This document shows, one piece after another, positions 24,859 to 32,157 of a DNA stretch of 34,422 nt. Under the pieces are notes generated by a model, which ran no database searches, was not told the origin of the DNA, and was given only the letters and a program-made list of their open reading frames with translations. Each line of letters begins with the position of its first letter. Position 1 is the stretch's first letter. The translations under genes and the position numbers were made by a program. The DNA lies in contig JAHYYS010000023.1 of assembly GCA_019424865.1 (NCBI GenBank), forward strand, positions 1 to 34,422, in the 5' to 3' direction. The DNA is from a bacterium (GTDB lineage: Bacteria; Bacillota; Clostridia; Oscillospirales; Oscillospiraceae).

Positions 24859-25011
24859 ATGGGGTGCTGCAATAACGGTTGGGGCGGCGGAGGCTGCCTG
24901 TGGATCATCATCCTGATCATCATCCTGTGCTGCTGCTGCGGCGGCAACAGCTGGGGCGGCAGCGGCTGCGGCTGCAACAATGGCTGCGGCTGCAATAACG
25001 GCTGCTGCTGA
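24859..25011 (+). CDS. Cys/Gly-rich 50-residue membrane peptide
   Basis: A tiny gene with an ideal AGGAGG 7 nt before its ATG. Its 50 residues include 13 Cys and 15 Gly. The layout is a CCNNGWGGGGC start, a hydrophobic core (LWIIILIIIL, about 14-23), a run of four Cys, then repeats of GCGCNNGC. It resembles YjcZ-like or high-cysteine chorion-type proteins found in spore formers, which may form part of a cross-linked coat; this is inference. The run is too regular to be a non-coding GC artefact: the reading frame starts, stops and has an RBS. Confidence 0.75.
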   Translation: MGCCNNGWGGGGCLWIIILIIILCCCCGGNSWGGSGCGCNNGCGCNNGCC

Positions 25012-25040
25012 TTTTGGCTGTCGGCATACGAACTCACGTC

Positions 25041-25067
25041 AGGGGCGCGGAGATCCTCCGCGCCCCT
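25041..25067 (+). terminator. Hairpin after the Cys-rich gene
   Basis: A perfect 12-bp stem (arm AGGGGCGCGGAG, 25041-25052 with 25056-25067), loop ATC, 29 nt after the stop. There is no T-run, so termination is uncertain. Confidence 0.55.
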
Positions 25068-25143
25068 CAAGCTTCAAAACCGGATGGGCGCTTATATGGC
25101 CCGGGGCCCTGTCCCGCACCAGAGAGAAAGGGGGAGACACCCG

Positions 25144-27459
25144 ATGCGCAAGCTGGCCATCGCGGCCTTTTCCTTTTCCGGGGCGGTGTTTGCGGCCAAT
25201 TACCTGCTGCCCGGCGGCGCGCTGCTGCCACTGGGCGTCGGGGCGGCGCTCTTGTGTCTGGTGTGCGGTCTGCTGCTGCGCCGGCGGAAGAGCCGGCGTC
25301 TGCTGGCCGCGGCGCTGGTGCTGGGCGGCCTGGCGGCGGGATGGCTGTGGACCCAGGCCTATGCTTTTATTTTCTTCCGGCCGGCCCAGGCATTGGACGA
25401 CCGGACCACGGTCATGACCGGTGCGGCCGCCGACTGGCCCCAGGCGACGGAGTACGGCGGCTATTCTGTTCTGGTCCGGGTGGACACGCCCTCCCGGGTC
25501 AAGCTGTCCGCCGTGGTCTATGTGGACGAGCAGGGGGCCCAGCTGCGCCCGGGAGATCGGATCCAGGCCGTCACCCACTGGACCTTGGGCGACCGGACCT
25601 TCTCCGGCGAGGCGATCACCTACTACACCGCCAAGGGCATCTTTCTGCAGGGGGAGGCCTATGGCCGGCTGGAGATCCGGCGGCCGGAGCGACCTCCCCT
25701 GTGGTGCTGGGCGGCGCTGCTGTCCCGGCAGCTGAAGGAGGGCATTGAGGCGGCCTTTCCCCCGGAACAGGCCCCGCTGATTCTGGCGCTGGTCACAGGC
25801 AACCGGGACAACCTGACGGACCAGTTTACCTCCTCCCTTCAGCGCACCGGCCTGTCCCACACAGTGGCGGTGTCCGGGATGCATCTGGCATTTCTGGCCT
25901 CCCTGCTGTCCCTGAGTCTGGGGCGGGGCAAGCGGGGCACCGCTGCCGTCACCGCCGTATGCGTGGTACTGTTTTGCGGCGTGGCGGGGAACACCCCCTC
26001 GGTGCTGCGTTCGGCGGTGATGATCTTGATGCTCCAGGCCGCGCCTCTGCTGGAGCGGGAGCGGGACGGCCCCACCGCCCTGGGTGCGGCGCTGATGGTG
26101 CTGTTGGCCTGGAACCCCTTCTCCGCCGCCCACATCGGGCTTCAGCTTTCCTTTGCGGCGGTGGCGGGGATTCAGCTGGCCGCCGAACCCATTCAGCGCT
26201 GCCTGCGCTCCGCACTCCGCCTGGATCGCCCCCGTGAGGGCCGGCTTCTCCGGCTGCTGATGGCCGTCCCCAATTTTCTGATCTCCACGCTGGCCTCCAC
26301 CCTGGGTGCCTCCGTGTTGACGGTCCCCCTGGTGGCCCTCCACTTTCAAACGATCTCCCTGATCTCTCCCCTGTCCAACCTGCTCACCCTGTGGGCAGTG
26401 TCTGTGCTGTTCGCCGGCGGCCTTGTGCTGGGGGTGGTCGGGGTCTTTCTCCCCGGCCTGGCCTGCGCGCTGGCGCTCCCCTTTCTCACCCTGGCCGATT
26501 ATCTGGAATGGGCGGTCAACGCCCTGGGACGGCTGTCCTTTGCCGCCCTGCCTACGAACTCCTTTTATTATCGGGCATGGCTGATCTTTCTGTGCCTGCT
26601 GATGGTCTCGGCCTTGTACCGGGGCCGAAAGCGGCTGATTACCCCGGTGTGCGCCGGAATTGTGACGCTGTGCCTGTCCCTGGTGCTCTCCTCCGCCTCC
26701 GCCCAGCTGGGCGACGCCTCGGTGTCCGCCCTGGATGTGGGCCAGGGGCAGAGCGTGCTGCTGCGGTCGGGGCAGTTTCTCACGCTGGTGGACTGCGGCG
26801 GAGACAGTGCGGACAACCCCGGGGACCTGGCGGCCGACTATCTCCAGTCCCAGGGCTGGGACAGGCTGGATCTGCTGGTGATGTCCCACTTTCACGATGA
26901 CCACGCCAACGGGGTGCCCCAGCTGCTGCGCCGTCTGGAGGTGGACACGGTGGCCCTCCCCAATGTGGAGGAGGACAGCCCCCTGCGGGCTGAAATTCTG
27001 GCCGCGGCCCAGGCGCAGGGGTGTCAGATCCGCCTGATTGAGACGGACACCACCTATACCCTGGAGGACGGCGGCACGCTGACGCTCTTCCCCCCGCTGG
27101 GCCGGAGCAGCGACACCAACGAGCTGGGCCTGACCGTTCTGGCCCGGTTCGGGGCGCTGAGCACCCTGATCACCGGGGATATGAGCGGCCAGGTGGAGCC
27201 GCAGCTGCTGGCCCACACCCAGCTGCCCCAGGTGGACGTGCTGGTGGCGGGCCACCACGGCTCCCAAACCTCCACCACGGCAGAACTGCTGGCGCAGGTG
27301 CAGCCCGAATTCGCGCTGATCTCCGTGGGACGGGACAACCACTATGGGCACCCGGGCCAGGAGACTTTGGAGCGTCTGGCCCAGGCCGGCGCCGCCATCT
27401 ACCGCACCGATCTGTCCGGCACCGTCACCGTGTCCGGACGGGCCAACCATACTCACTGA
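25144..27459 (+). CDS. comEC: ComEC/Rec2 DNA-uptake channel protein
   Basis: A 771-residue membrane protein forming the channel for imported single-stranded DNA in competence. It has N-terminal helices and a DUF4131-like OB-fold (about 1-190), the competence-domain helices (about 200-500, including LSHTVAVSGMHLAFL and the TPSVLRSAVM region), and a C-terminal metallo-beta-lactamase-like domain with LDVGQGQSVLL and His582-x-His584-x-Asp586-His587 (SHFHDDHANG), likely a nuclease. ATG 25144 follows AAGGGGGAG; the frame upstream is not used. holA follows by 18 nt, a common arrangement in Firmicutes. Confidence 0.95.
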   Translation: MRKLAIAAFSFSGAVFAANYLLPGGALLPLGVGAALLCLVCGLLLRRRKSRRLLAAALVLGGLAAGWLWTQAYAFIFFRPAQALDDRTTVMTGAAADWPQATEYGGYSVLVRVDTPSRVKLSAVVYVDEQGAQLRPGDRIQAVTHWTLGDRTFSGEAITYYTAKGIFLQGEAYGRLEIRRPERPPLWCWAALLSRQLKEGIEAAFPPEQAPLILALVTGNRDNLTDQFTSSLQRTGLSHTVAVSGMHLAFLASLLSLSLGRGKRGTAAVTAVCVVLFCGVAGNTPSVLRSAVMILMLQAAPLLERERDGPTALGAALMVLLAWNPFSAAHIGLQLSFAAVAGIQLAAEPIQRCLRSALRLDRPREGRLLRLLMAVPNFLISTLASTLGASVLTVPLVALHFQTISLISPLSNLLTLWAVSVLFAGGLVLGVVGVFLPGLACALALPFLTLADYLEWAVNALGRLSFAALPTNSFYYRAWLIFLCLLMVSALYRGRKRLITPVCAGIVTLCLSLVLSSASAQLGDASVSALDVGQGQSVLLRSGQFLTLVDCGGDSADNPGDLAADYLQSQGWDRLDLLVMSHFHDDHANGVPQLLRRLEVDTVALPNVEEDSPLRAEILAAAQAQGCQIRLIETDTTYTLEDGGTLTLFPPLGRSSDTNELGLTVLARFGALSTLITGDMSGQVEPQLLAHTQLPQVDVLVAGHHGSQTSTTAELLAQVQPEFALISVGRDNHYGHPGQETLERLAQAGAAIYRTDLSGTVTVSGRANHTH

Positions 27460-27477
27460 AGAAAAGGAGGGAGGGCC

Positions 27478-28521
27478 ATGCCCCCCAAAGCCAAGCCGGA
27501 CAGCGCCGGCTATCAGAAGCTGAAACAGGACCTGTCCAAGGGTGAGCCGGGCCGGCTGTATGTATTCCACGGGGAGGAGACCTATCTGCGGGACCACTAT
27601 TTGGGCCGGCTGAAGGAGCGGGTTCTCACCGGGGGAATGGGCACCTTCAACCTCCACGAGCTGAGCGCCCGGGACATGTCCCCCCACGCACTGGAGGAGG
27701 CCGTGGACTGTCTGCCCATGATGGGGGAGCGCACCCTGGTTCTGGTAACCGATTTCGACCTGTTCAAGGCGGGGGAAAAGGACCGGGAGGCCTATATCCG
27801 CATCCTCTCCCAGCTGCCGGAGTATGTCTGTCTGGGCTTTTTGTACGATCTCATTGACTATAAGGGGGACGCCCGCACCAAGCTGGCCGCCGCCCTGAAG
27901 CAGTATGGCACTGTGGTGAACTTTGCCCGCCAGGACCAGGGGGATCTGGTGGACTGGGTGCGCCGGCGCTTCCGCGCCCTGGGAAAGGACATCGACTCCC
28001 ATCTGGCGCTGGACTTTATCTTTCTGTGCGGTGATTTGATGACAAACCTCATCGGAGAAATTGAAAAGGTGGGCGCCTATGCCAAGGGGCCCCGCATCAC
28101 CCGCCAGGATATCGAGGCGGTGGCCACGCCCCAGCTGGACGCGGTGGTGTTCCGCATGACGGACGCCATCGGCGAGGGAAACTTTGACCGGGCGGCCCAG
28201 GTGCTGGGGGAGCTGTATCAGATGCAGGAGCCCCCGGTGAAGATCATGTGGTCCCTGGGGCGGCAGATGCGGCAGCTGTACGCCGCCCGGCTGGCTCTGG
28301 AGACGGGCAAGGGCCCGGGCTGGGTGGCCGGGCTGTGGGGGCTCAAGCCCTATCCGGCGGATAAGCTGATGCGCAGCGCCAAGCGCTTCACTCTGGCCTG
28401 GTGCCGGCGGGCGGTGGTGCGGTGCGGCCAGACCGATCTGGCCATGAAGTCCACCGGCCGGGACGGGCAGGAGCTGCTGACCCAGCTGCTGCTGGAGCTG
28501 GCCAACCAGGCGGCGGCCTGA
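27478..28521 (+). CDS. holA: DNA polymerase III delta subunit
   Basis: Clamp-loader delta, which opens the beta clamp on DNA. The 347-residue product starts with a family-typical GEPGRLYVFHGEETYLRDHYL, and has VFRMTDAIGEGNFDRA and LGRQMRQLY in the C-terminal helical domain. It lacks a working P-loop, as expected of delta. It begins 18 nt after comEC, with GGAGGGAGG upstream. Confidence 0.95.
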   Translation: MPPKAKPDSAGYQKLKQDLSKGEPGRLYVFHGEETYLRDHYLGRLKERVLTGGMGTFNLHELSARDMSPHALEEAVDCLPMMGERTLVLVTDFDLFKAGEKDREAYIRILSQLPEYVCLGFLYDLIDYKGDARTKLAAALKQYGTVVNFARQDQGDLVDWVRRRFRALGKDIDSHLALDFIFLCGDLMTNLIGEIEKVGAYAKGPRITRQDIEAVATPQLDAVVFRMTDAIGEGNFDRAAQVLGELYQMQEPPVKIMWSLGRQMRQLYAARLALETGKGPGWVAGLWGLKPYPADKLMRSAKRFTLAWCRRAVVRCGQTDLAMKSTGRDGQELLTQLLLELANQAAA

Positions 28522-28542
28522 ACCCGCAGAAGGAGGTATCCC

Positions 28543-29181
28543 ATGTTCCGTATCCGGGAAGCCATTGTGGTGGAGGGGCGGTATGACAAAAACGCCCTGT
28601 CCCAGGTGGTGGACACCCTGATTTTAGAGACGTCCGGCTTCGGCATTTTCCGCAATCCGGAGCAGATGGCCCTGCTGCGGCGGGCGGCCCAGCGCCGGGG
28701 GCTGGTGGTGCTCACCGACTCCGACGGGGCGGGCTTTGTCATTCGAAACCGCATCCGGGGCGCGGTTCCCCCGGAGCAGGTCAAGCACGCCTATATCCCA
28801 GACCGGTACGGCAAGGAGCGCAGGAAGCGCCGGGCCGGCCGCGAGGGCAAGCTGGGGGTGGAGGGAATGCCGCCCCAGGTGCTGGAGCAGGCCCTGCGCC
28901 GGGCCGGGGTCACCGTGCTGGAGGAGGACGGCAGCGGGCAGACCGGCGCCGTTCCCCCGCTCACCAAGGCGGATTTGTTTGCCGCCGGGCTGACCGGCAC
29001 ACCGGACAGCGCCCTGCGCCGCCGGGCGCTGCTGAAGCATCTGGAGCTGCCCGAGCACATGAGCGCCAACGCCCTTTTGGCCGTGCTCAACGGGTGCTAT
29101 ACCCGGGCCGAGCTGGACCGCCTGCTGGCGGCTTCATTTTCTCTTCTGCCGGAATCTTCCGGACACAAACCGATCGGATAA
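28543..29181 (+). CDS. Toprim-domain protein related to ribonuclease M5 (DUF4093)
   Basis: A 212-residue protein with an N-terminal toprim fold: IVVEGRYDKNAL (catalytic Glu), a second motif TDSDGAG (DxD), and a central HAYIPDRYGKERRK then GKLGVEGM segment. Ribonuclease M5 (RnmV) cleaves 5S rRNA precursors and has the same order, so this is an RnmV-like nuclease with a C-terminal DUF4093-type domain; whether it processes 5S rRNA is not known. GGAGGT precedes the ATG. It follows holA by 21 nt. Confidence 0.85.
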   Translation: MFRIREAIVVEGRYDKNALSQVVDTLILETSGFGIFRNPEQMALLRRAAQRRGLVVLTDSDGAGFVIRNRIRGAVPPEQVKHAYIPDRYGKERRKRRAGREGKLGVEGMPPQVLEQALRRAGVTVLEEDGSGQTGAVPPLTKADLFAAGLTGTPDSALRRRALLKHLELPEHMSANALLAVLNGCYTRAELDRLLAASFSLLPESSGHKPIG

Positions 29182-29191
29182 AGGAGCTCAC

Positions 29192-30523
29192 ATGGAATAT
29201 ACTGCTTATGAACTGCTTTGGTTTTTTCTGGTCTATGCCTTTCTGGGCTGGGTGGCTGAGACGGTCCTGGCGGCGGCCAAGCGGCGGCGGCTGATCAACC
29301 GCGGCTTTTTGAACCTCCCCCTCTCCCCTGTCTACGGCCTGGCGGCGGTTCTCTTTTCCGTCTTTCTGCCCGAGCTGCGCAGCGCCCCCTTCTTTCTGTT
29401 CCTCTTCGGCATGGTCATCGCCACTGCGCTGGAGCTGTTCACCGGCGTGTTCCTCCAGAAGCTCACCGGCGAGCGGTGGTGGGACTATTCCAATCACCGC
29501 TTTCAGTTTGAGGGCTATATCAGTCTGACCTATGCCATTGTCTGGGGCATCTCCGCCCTGCTGTGCATCTTTGTGGGCAACCCCATCCTGGCGGCCCTGA
29601 CGGATCTGATTCCCCGGCAGATTGGAGATATCATCCTGCTGGCGTCCTATATCCTGCTGGCGGTGGACATGACCGCATCCTTTGCCGCCCTGTTCCAGCT
29701 GGGCAAGAGTGTCCGGGAGCCCAGCGAGCTCTCCCGCCTGCTCCGCCGCCTGACGGACGCACTGGACAACGCGGTGACCCGCGCGGTCCAGCGCCGTGTG
29801 GCCCGGGCCTATCCGGGACTGGACCGGGAGCACCTGCGGGAAAAGGCGGCCGCCAAAACGCCCCCGGAGCGGGACAATGTCTTTGCCAAGGGATGCGGCT
29901 TCCACAAGATGGTCTATCTGTTCCTCATCGCCGCCTTTTTGGGCGATATTATTGAGACCATCTTCTGCCGCCTGACCACCGGGGTATGGATGAGCCGCAG
30001 CAGCCTGGTCTGGGGCCCCTTCTCCATCGTGTGGGGGTTCGGGGCGGTGCTGCTTACGGCCGTGCTGTATAAATACCGGGATCGGAGCGACCGATATGTC
30101 TTTCTGGTGGGCACCGTGGCGGGCGGCGCCTATGAGTACATCTGTTCCGTGCTGTCCGAGCTGGTATTCGGCACGGTATTCTGGGATTACAGCCACCTGC
30201 CCTTCAACCTGGGCGGCCGCATCAACCTGCTGTACTGCTTCTTCTGGGGCATTGCCGCTGTGGTATGGCTGAAGGGCATCTATCCCCGCCTGTCCGGCTG
30301 GATTGAAAAGCTGCCCATGTCGGTGGGACGGGCCGGCACCTGGATCATCGTGGTGTTTATGCTGGTGAACATGGCGGTATCCGCCCTGGCACTGGCCCGG
30401 TATACCGAGCGCGTCAACACAGGCGCCCCCGCCGAGAATGCCCTGGAGACCCTGCTGGATCAGCGCTTCCCCAACGAACGGATGGAGCGCGTCTATCCCA
30501 ATGCCATTCTGGTGGAGGACTGA
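29192..30523 (+). CDS. Duplicated CmpB-like (PF06541) membrane protein
   Basis: A 443-residue integral membrane protein made of two related halves. The first half has YAFLGWVAETVLAA and the motif WWDYSNHRFQFEGYISL. The second has LIAAFLGDIIETIF and FWDYSHLPFNLGGRINL. Both are the ABC_trans_CmpB ('putative ABC transporter permease') signature, and the halves are joined by a soluble helical linker (about 170-240). No ATPase gene is nearby, so transport is only a label. It starts 10 nt after the toprim gene. Confidence 0.88.
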   Translation: MEYTAYELLWFFLVYAFLGWVAETVLAAAKRRRLINRGFLNLPLSPVYGLAAVLFSVFLPELRSAPFFLFLFGMVIATALELFTGVFLQKLTGERWWDYSNHRFQFEGYISLTYAIVWGISALLCIFVGNPILAALTDLIPRQIGDIILLASYILLAVDMTASFAALFQLGKSVREPSELSRLLRRLTDALDNAVTRAVQRRVARAYPGLDREHLREKAAAKTPPERDNVFAKGCGFHKMVYLFLIAAFLGDIIETIFCRLTTGVWMSRSSLVWGPFSIVWGFGAVLLTAVLYKYRDRSDRYVFLVGTVAGGAYEYICSVLSELVFGTVFWDYSHLPFNLGGRINLLYCFFWGIAAVVWLKGIYPRLSGWIEKLPMSVGRAGTWIIVVFMLVNMAVSALALARYTERVNTGAPAENALETLLDQRFPNERMERVYPNAILVED

Positions 30524-30568
30524 CCTCCGCCGTCCCCATTGGGCAGCCGAAAAAGAGGAGGATCCCCT

Positions 30569-30994
30569 ATGCGTCTGATCGTCTGTGTGGAGGACCGGAT
30601 GGGCATGCTGTTCCACGCCCGCAGGCTCAGCCGGGACCGGGAGGCAACCCGGCGCATTGTTCAGCTGGCGGGCCAGGGCCCCCTGTGGGTCAGCCCATAC
30701 AGCCAGGGCCTGTTCCAGGAATGCCCGCCGAGCGGCGGGCTGCGGGTGTCGCCCGATTTTCTGGCCTGTGCCGGTCCGGAGGAGCTGTGCTTTGTGGAGG
30801 ACGCGGATATTCTCCCCTTTTCAGAGCGGATCTCCCGGGTCTTCCTGCTGCGCTGGAACCGAACCTATCCCTTTGATACCAAATTTCCCCTGGACCTGAA
30901 TGCGGCGGGCTGGACCTGCCGCGCCCGGGAGGAGTTCCCCGGCTTCTCCCACCCCAAAATCACCCTGGAGGCGTATTACCGTGAACACTCGTAG
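30569..30994 (+). CDS. Small conserved protein of unknown function
   Basis: A 141-residue soluble protein starting MRLIVCVEDRMGMLFHARRL, with LWVSPYSQGLF, FVEDADI and an NRTYPFDTKF segment. I recall similar small Clostridia proteins labelled 'ribonuclease Z', but none of the metallo-beta-lactamase motifs is present, so that label would be wrong. AGGAGG precedes the ATG. The last 14 nt overlap the start of the nuclease gene, so they are likely translated together. Confidence 0.75.
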   Translation: MRLIVCVEDRMGMLFHARRLSRDREATRRIVQLAGQGPLWVSPYSQGLFQECPPSGGLRVSPDFLACAGPEELCFVEDADILPFSERISRVFLLRWNRTYPFDTKFPLDLNAAGWTCRAREEFPGFSHPKITLEAYYREHS

Positions 30995-31865
30995 CACCTC
31001 TCCCCTCTCCCGCCTGTGTCTGGCGCTGTCCCTGCTGTGCGCATTGCTGCTCAACGGCTGCGCCCAGGAGCCCGCGGCCCGGACCCAGAGCAGCGTTACA
31101 CTGGACTCCATCCCCGCCTATGACGGCAGCCCCTGGGTCGAGTTAAATCAAAACACGCCCAATTTTGACCCCGACGATCTCACCCAAGAGGCCTTTGAGG
31201 AGTATGGTCCGCTGGACAGCCTGGGCCGCTGCACCACCGCCTGGGCCAACGTATGCCAGGAGCTGATGCCGACAGAGGACCGGGAGAGCATCAGCTCTGT
31301 GACTCCCACAGGCTGGATCAACCGGGAATATGACGGGGAGTACCTGTATAACCGCTGCCACCTCATCGGCTTTCAGCTGACGGGGGAAAATGCCAACGAA
31401 CAGAACCTGATTACCGGCACCCGGTATCTGAATGTAGAGGGCATGCTGCCCTTTGAAAACATGGTGGCGGACTACGTAAAGGAGACCGGAAACCATGTGC
31501 TCTATCGGGTCACCCCCATCTTTGATGGGGACAATCTGGTGGCCAGCGGCGTGGAGATGGAGGCCCAGAGTGTGGAGGACCAGGGCGAAGGCATCTGTTT
31601 CCACGTCTACTGCTACAATGTCCAGCCCGGTGTCACCATCGACTATGCCACAGGGGAAAGCTGGCCGGAGGGGACGGAACAGCCCGATGCCGGCCAGAGC
31701 GGCGCGGGACAGCACTATGTCCTTAACACCAGCTCCATGAAATTTCATCTTCCGGACTGCCCGGGTGTGAGCAATATGAGCGAACAAAACAAGCAGGAGT
31801 ATACGGGCTCCCGGGAGGATCTGATCGCCCGGGGCTACTCCCCCTGCGGTACCTGCGATCCGTAA
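30981..31865 (+). CDS. Extracellular DNA/RNA non-specific endonuclease lipoprotein
   Basis: A 294-residue lipoprotein nuclease. GTG 30981 is chosen because GGAGG lies 9 nt before it and it then begins with a lipoprotein signal: positively charged N-terminus, hydrophobic core and lipobox LLNGC (Cys27 lipidated). The nuclease core has the beta-beta-alpha-metal motif NRCHLIGF (catalytic His127) and NLITGTRYLN (Asn142 region). A C-terminal module (about 244-294) with KFHLPDCPGV, YTGSREDLIARGY and the final CGTC is common on such nucleases. It is anchored outside the cell and may degrade environmental DNA or supply ComEC with fragments. Confidence 0.9.
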   Translation: MNTRSTSPLSRLCLALSLLCALLLNGCAQEPAARTQSSVTLDSIPAYDGSPWVELNQNTPNFDPDDLTQEAFEEYGPLDSLGRCTTAWANVCQELMPTEDRESISSVTPTGWINREYDGEYLYNRCHLIGFQLTGENANEQNLITGTRYLNVEGMLPFENMVADYVKETGNHVLYRVTPIFDGDNLVASGVEMEAQSVEDQGEGICFHVYCYNVQPGVTIDYATGESWPEGTEQPDAGQSGAGQHYVLNTSSMKFHLPDCPGVSNMSEQNKQEYTGSREDLIARGYSPCGTCDP

Positions 31866-31902
31866 CACGCCCGCCTCACTGCGCGGCTTCCAACGTGCCA
31901 AA

Positions 31903-31938
31903 AGAGGTGTGACGCTTTATAAAAAGCGTCACACCTCT
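31903..31938 (+). terminator. Terminator after the nuclease gene
   Basis: A perfect 16-bp stem (arm AGAGGTGTGACGCTTT, 31903-31918 with 31923-31938), 38 nt after the stop. It directly abuts repeat copy B. Confidence 0.75.
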
Positions 31939-31940
31939 GA

Positions 31941-32154
31941 GACTGTCGAAAAAGTGGCTTGTCAATTGATAGAAATTGACAAGCCACTTTTTCGAGTAGG
32001 CCGCACGAAATTTCAGGCTCGATTTCTTGGGAAATTGTCGCCCAAAATTTCGTGAGAGGTGTCATTTCCCAGGCGCATGTCCTTGGAAATGACTGGATTT
32101 TATTTTATTCCGCCGTCTGCGGACGGCGGAACTCCTTGCAGGAGGGCTTTTTTG
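31941..32154 (+). repeat. Structured interspersed repeat, copy B (~214 bp)
   Basis: Near-identical to copy A (11390-11599). Stems: an outer hairpin AAAAAGTGGCTTGTCAATT with its complement (31949-31993 region); CACGAAATTT with AAATTTCGTG; GTCATTTCC with GGAAATGAC; a 10-bp stem TTCCGCCGTC / GACGGCGGAA (32108-32131) with loop TGCG; and CTCCT/AGGAG followed by GGCTTTTTT. The 10-bp stem differs from copy A at several pairs, yet both keep full pairing and the same TGCG loop. It fills nearly the whole gap between the nuclease gene and the end of the GH18 gene on the other strand. Confidence 0.85.
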
Positions 32155-32157
32155 CCA

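Noticed and set aside
24859..25011. The Cys/Gly repeats read as a DNA tandem repeat or CRISPR-like array
   Set aside because: Units are short and irregular (GGCTGCGGCTGCAA type), there are no spacers, and the frame has a proper start, stop and ribosome site.
25039..28002. Very long open frame on the minus strand across comEC and holA
   Set aside because: It is antisense to two clear genes, its translation is Gly/Gln/His-rich with no recognisable domain, and it arises from GC-rich codon bias on the opposite strand.
29087..30616. Minus-strand open frame antisense to the CmpB-like gene
   Set aside because: Shadow of a GC-rich membrane-protein gene; no start signal and no domain.
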